Positions 15,139 through 17,288 of a stretch of 17,288 nt of DNA are shown piece after piece. The stretch covers positions 1-17,288 of the forward strand of contig CAMLID010000069.1 in the NCBI GenBank assembly GCA_946480055.1. Direction: 5' to 3'. Position numbers and translations under genes: made by a program. The stretch's first letter is position 1. Each line of letters starts with the position of its first letter. Below the pieces are notes generated by a model. The model ran no database searches. It was not told the origin of the DNA and saw nothing but the letters and a program-made list of their open reading frames with translations. The stretch comes from an uncultured Lysobacter sp. (GTDB taxonomy: Bacteria; Pseudomonadota; Gammaproteobacteria; Xanthomonadales; Xanthomonadaceae).

Positions 15139-15615
15139 TCAGCCGGCGTAGCTGACGCCGACGATTTCGTACTCGTGGGTGCCGCCCGGCGCTTCGATGA
15201 CGACGCTGTCGCCCTCGTGCTTGCCGATCAGGGCACGCGCGACCGGCGAGGAAATCGCGATCAGGCCCTGCTTGATGTCGGCTTCGAGGTCGCCGACGAT
15301 CTGATAGGTGCGTCCCTCGTCGGTGTCGACGTCCGCCAGTTCGACGGTGGCGCCGAACACGATCTTGGAACCGGCGTTGAGGGTGGACACGTCGATCAGC
15401 TGGGCATGCGAGAGCTCGGACTCGAGCTGCTTGATACGGCCCTCGATGAAGCTCTGCTGCTCGCGTGCGGCGTGGTACTCGGCATTTTCCTTCAGGTCGC
15501 CGTGCGCGCGCGCTTCGGCGATCGCGTTGATCACGGCCGGTCGCTTGACCGACTTCAGCTCTTCCAGTTCCGCACGCAGGCGCTGCGCGCCCTTCACCGT
15601 GATCGGTGCTCTCAT
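15139..15615 (-). CDS. greA: Transcription elongation factor GreA
   Basis: A 158-residue factor that enters the RNA polymerase secondary channel and stimulates cleavage of backtracked RNA. The N-terminal coiled coil carries [20 protein letters not shown]; Asp40 and Glu43 at its tip correspond to E. coli Asp41 and Glu44, which help place the catalytic metal. The C-terminal globular domain has [17 protein letters not shown] and [13 protein letters not shown]. Length is that of the family (158 in E. coli). The start at 15615 has GAGG nine bases upstream. It begins the greA-rpfE-recJ run. The order carB-greA is common in gamma-proteobacteria, but here a roughly 200-base gap with hairpins separates them. 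Confidence 0.98.
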   Translation of the reverse strand: MRAPITVKGAQRLRAELEELKSVKRPAVINAIAEARAHGDLKENAEYHAAREQQSFIEGRIKQLESELSHAQLIDVSTLNAGSKIVFGATVELADVDTDEGRTYQIVGDLEADIKQGLIAISSPVARALIGKHEGDSVVIEAPGGTHEYEIVGVSYAG

Positions 15616-15630
15616 CTCGTCGTTCCTCGT

Positions 15631-15647
15631 GCCGGCCGACGGCCGGC
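15631..15647 (-). promoter_or_regulatory. Hairpin in the greA leader
   Basis: Perfect 7-base arms GCCGGCC (15631-15637) and GGCCGGC (15641-15647) around a three-base loop, 15 bases before the greA start and just upstream of its GAGG site. In E. coli, greA leader transcripts are partly terminated (GraL); a similar leader effect here is only a suggestion. Confidence 0.35.
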
Positions 15648-15668
15648 CGCATCCGTTTGCAAAGTTCG

Positions 15669-15697
15669 ATTGTGCCGCGAACGCGGCCGCTTGGCAC
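15669..15697 (-). promoter_or_regulatory. Candidate sigma70 promoter for greA-rpfE-recJ
   Basis: Minus-strand -35 GTGCCA (15697-15692) and -10 CACAAT (15674-15669) with a 17-base spacer; each is 4 of 6 to consensus. It would start transcription about 45-50 bases before the greA ATG and include the leader hairpin. The match is weak and overlaps the UUCG hairpin, so it is only a candidate. Confidence 0.25.
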
Positions 15698-15710
15698 CCC
15701 GAAGGGCGCC
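15693..15710 (-). terminator. UUCG-tetraloop hairpin between carB and greA
   Basis: The minus strand reads GGCGCCC TTCG GGGTGCC: a 7-pair stem (one G-U) closed by a C(UUCG)G loop, a very stable RNA fold. It lies about 110 bases after the carB stop, preceded on the same strand by a short T-rich stretch. It is a plausible end point for carB transcripts. Confidence 0.4.
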
Positions 15711-15754
15711 GTTCTGAAAATCGGGCGAAAACCCGCTCTGGCGCGGCGGGCGAC

Positions 15755-15812
15755 CGGGACGCGGAGTTTCGCGTCCCGTGCCACCATGGAGACGCGGAGT
15801 TCCGCGTCCCGT
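15755..15812. repeat. Two tandem copies of a hairpin-forming repeat
   Basis: Two near-identical 24-base units start at 15758 and 15791 (33-base period), each containing GACGCGGAGTT then T or C then CGCGTCCCGTG. Each folds: CGGGACGCG (15755-15763) with CGCGTCCCG (15770-15778), and GACGCGG (15791-15797) with CCGCGTC (15802-15808). The single T/C difference keeps the fold. They start just after the carB stop (15819, minus strand), so they form its 3' end. They look like members of a dispersed extragenic repeat family and may also act as terminators or mRNA stabilisers. Confidence 0.75.
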
Positions 15813-15818
15813 GCAGGC

Positions 15819-17288
<1,470 letters not shown>

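Noticed and set aside
15755..15812. Possible CRISPR array
   Set aside because: Only two units, each self-complementary, 33-base period with a short 9-base gap and no cas genes.

Overview
The window is very GC-rich, densely coded DNA from the Xanthomonadaceae, most likely Lysobacter or a close relative. Three things support this: gene order (prfB ... recJ-rpfE-greA-carB is the order of the rpf region of Xanthomonas as I know it), the presence of rpfE (a gene I know from xanthomonads), and a secreted lysyl-endopeptidase-type protease (a Lysobacter/Achromobacter lyticus hallmark). The species call is inference; the gene families are read from the sequence.

Layout. Every gene is on the minus strand except the protease. 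From right to left in transcription order: carB (C-terminal half, runs off the right edge), a roughly 200-base spacer with tandem hairpins, then a tight greA-rpfE-recJ run with two 25-base gaps. Next come a YfcA-like TSUP membrane transporter and a four-gene metal-uptake-type locus: a small Cys/His-rich exported CopL/DUF2946-like protein, a TonB-dependent receptor, a short PepSY membrane protein, and a PepSY protein fused to an NqrF-like NADH/FAD/2Fe-2S reductase. Convergent to that locus is the plus-strand protease gene. Divergent from the protease is a 988-residue VIT/vWA/TPR/DUF2135 surface or periplasmic protein. The left edge holds the start of prfB (peptide release factor 2) with its programmed +1 frameshift site intact.

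How the parts work together. greA, prfB, recJ and carB are housekeeping genes (transcript cleavage, translation termination, DNA repair, carbamoyl phosphate synthesis). rpfE links the run to the rpf exoenzyme-regulation region. The block between prfB and recJ (about 3.6x the length of greA-rpfE-recJ) looks like lineage-specific cargo. Its core can be read as a reductive metal or metallophore import route: the receptor brings a complex across the outer membrane, and the two PepSY proteins, which look like tandem paralogues, could form a four-helix inner-membrane unit that receives electrons from cytoplasmic NADH through FAD and a 2Fe-2S cluster. The CopL-like leader gene hints at copper, but the substrate cannot be read from the sequence. 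Several perfect hairpins lie in the gaps of this operon and may set the ratio of receptor to reductase.

No rRNA, tRNA, CRISPR array, transposase, integrase or prophage gene was seen.
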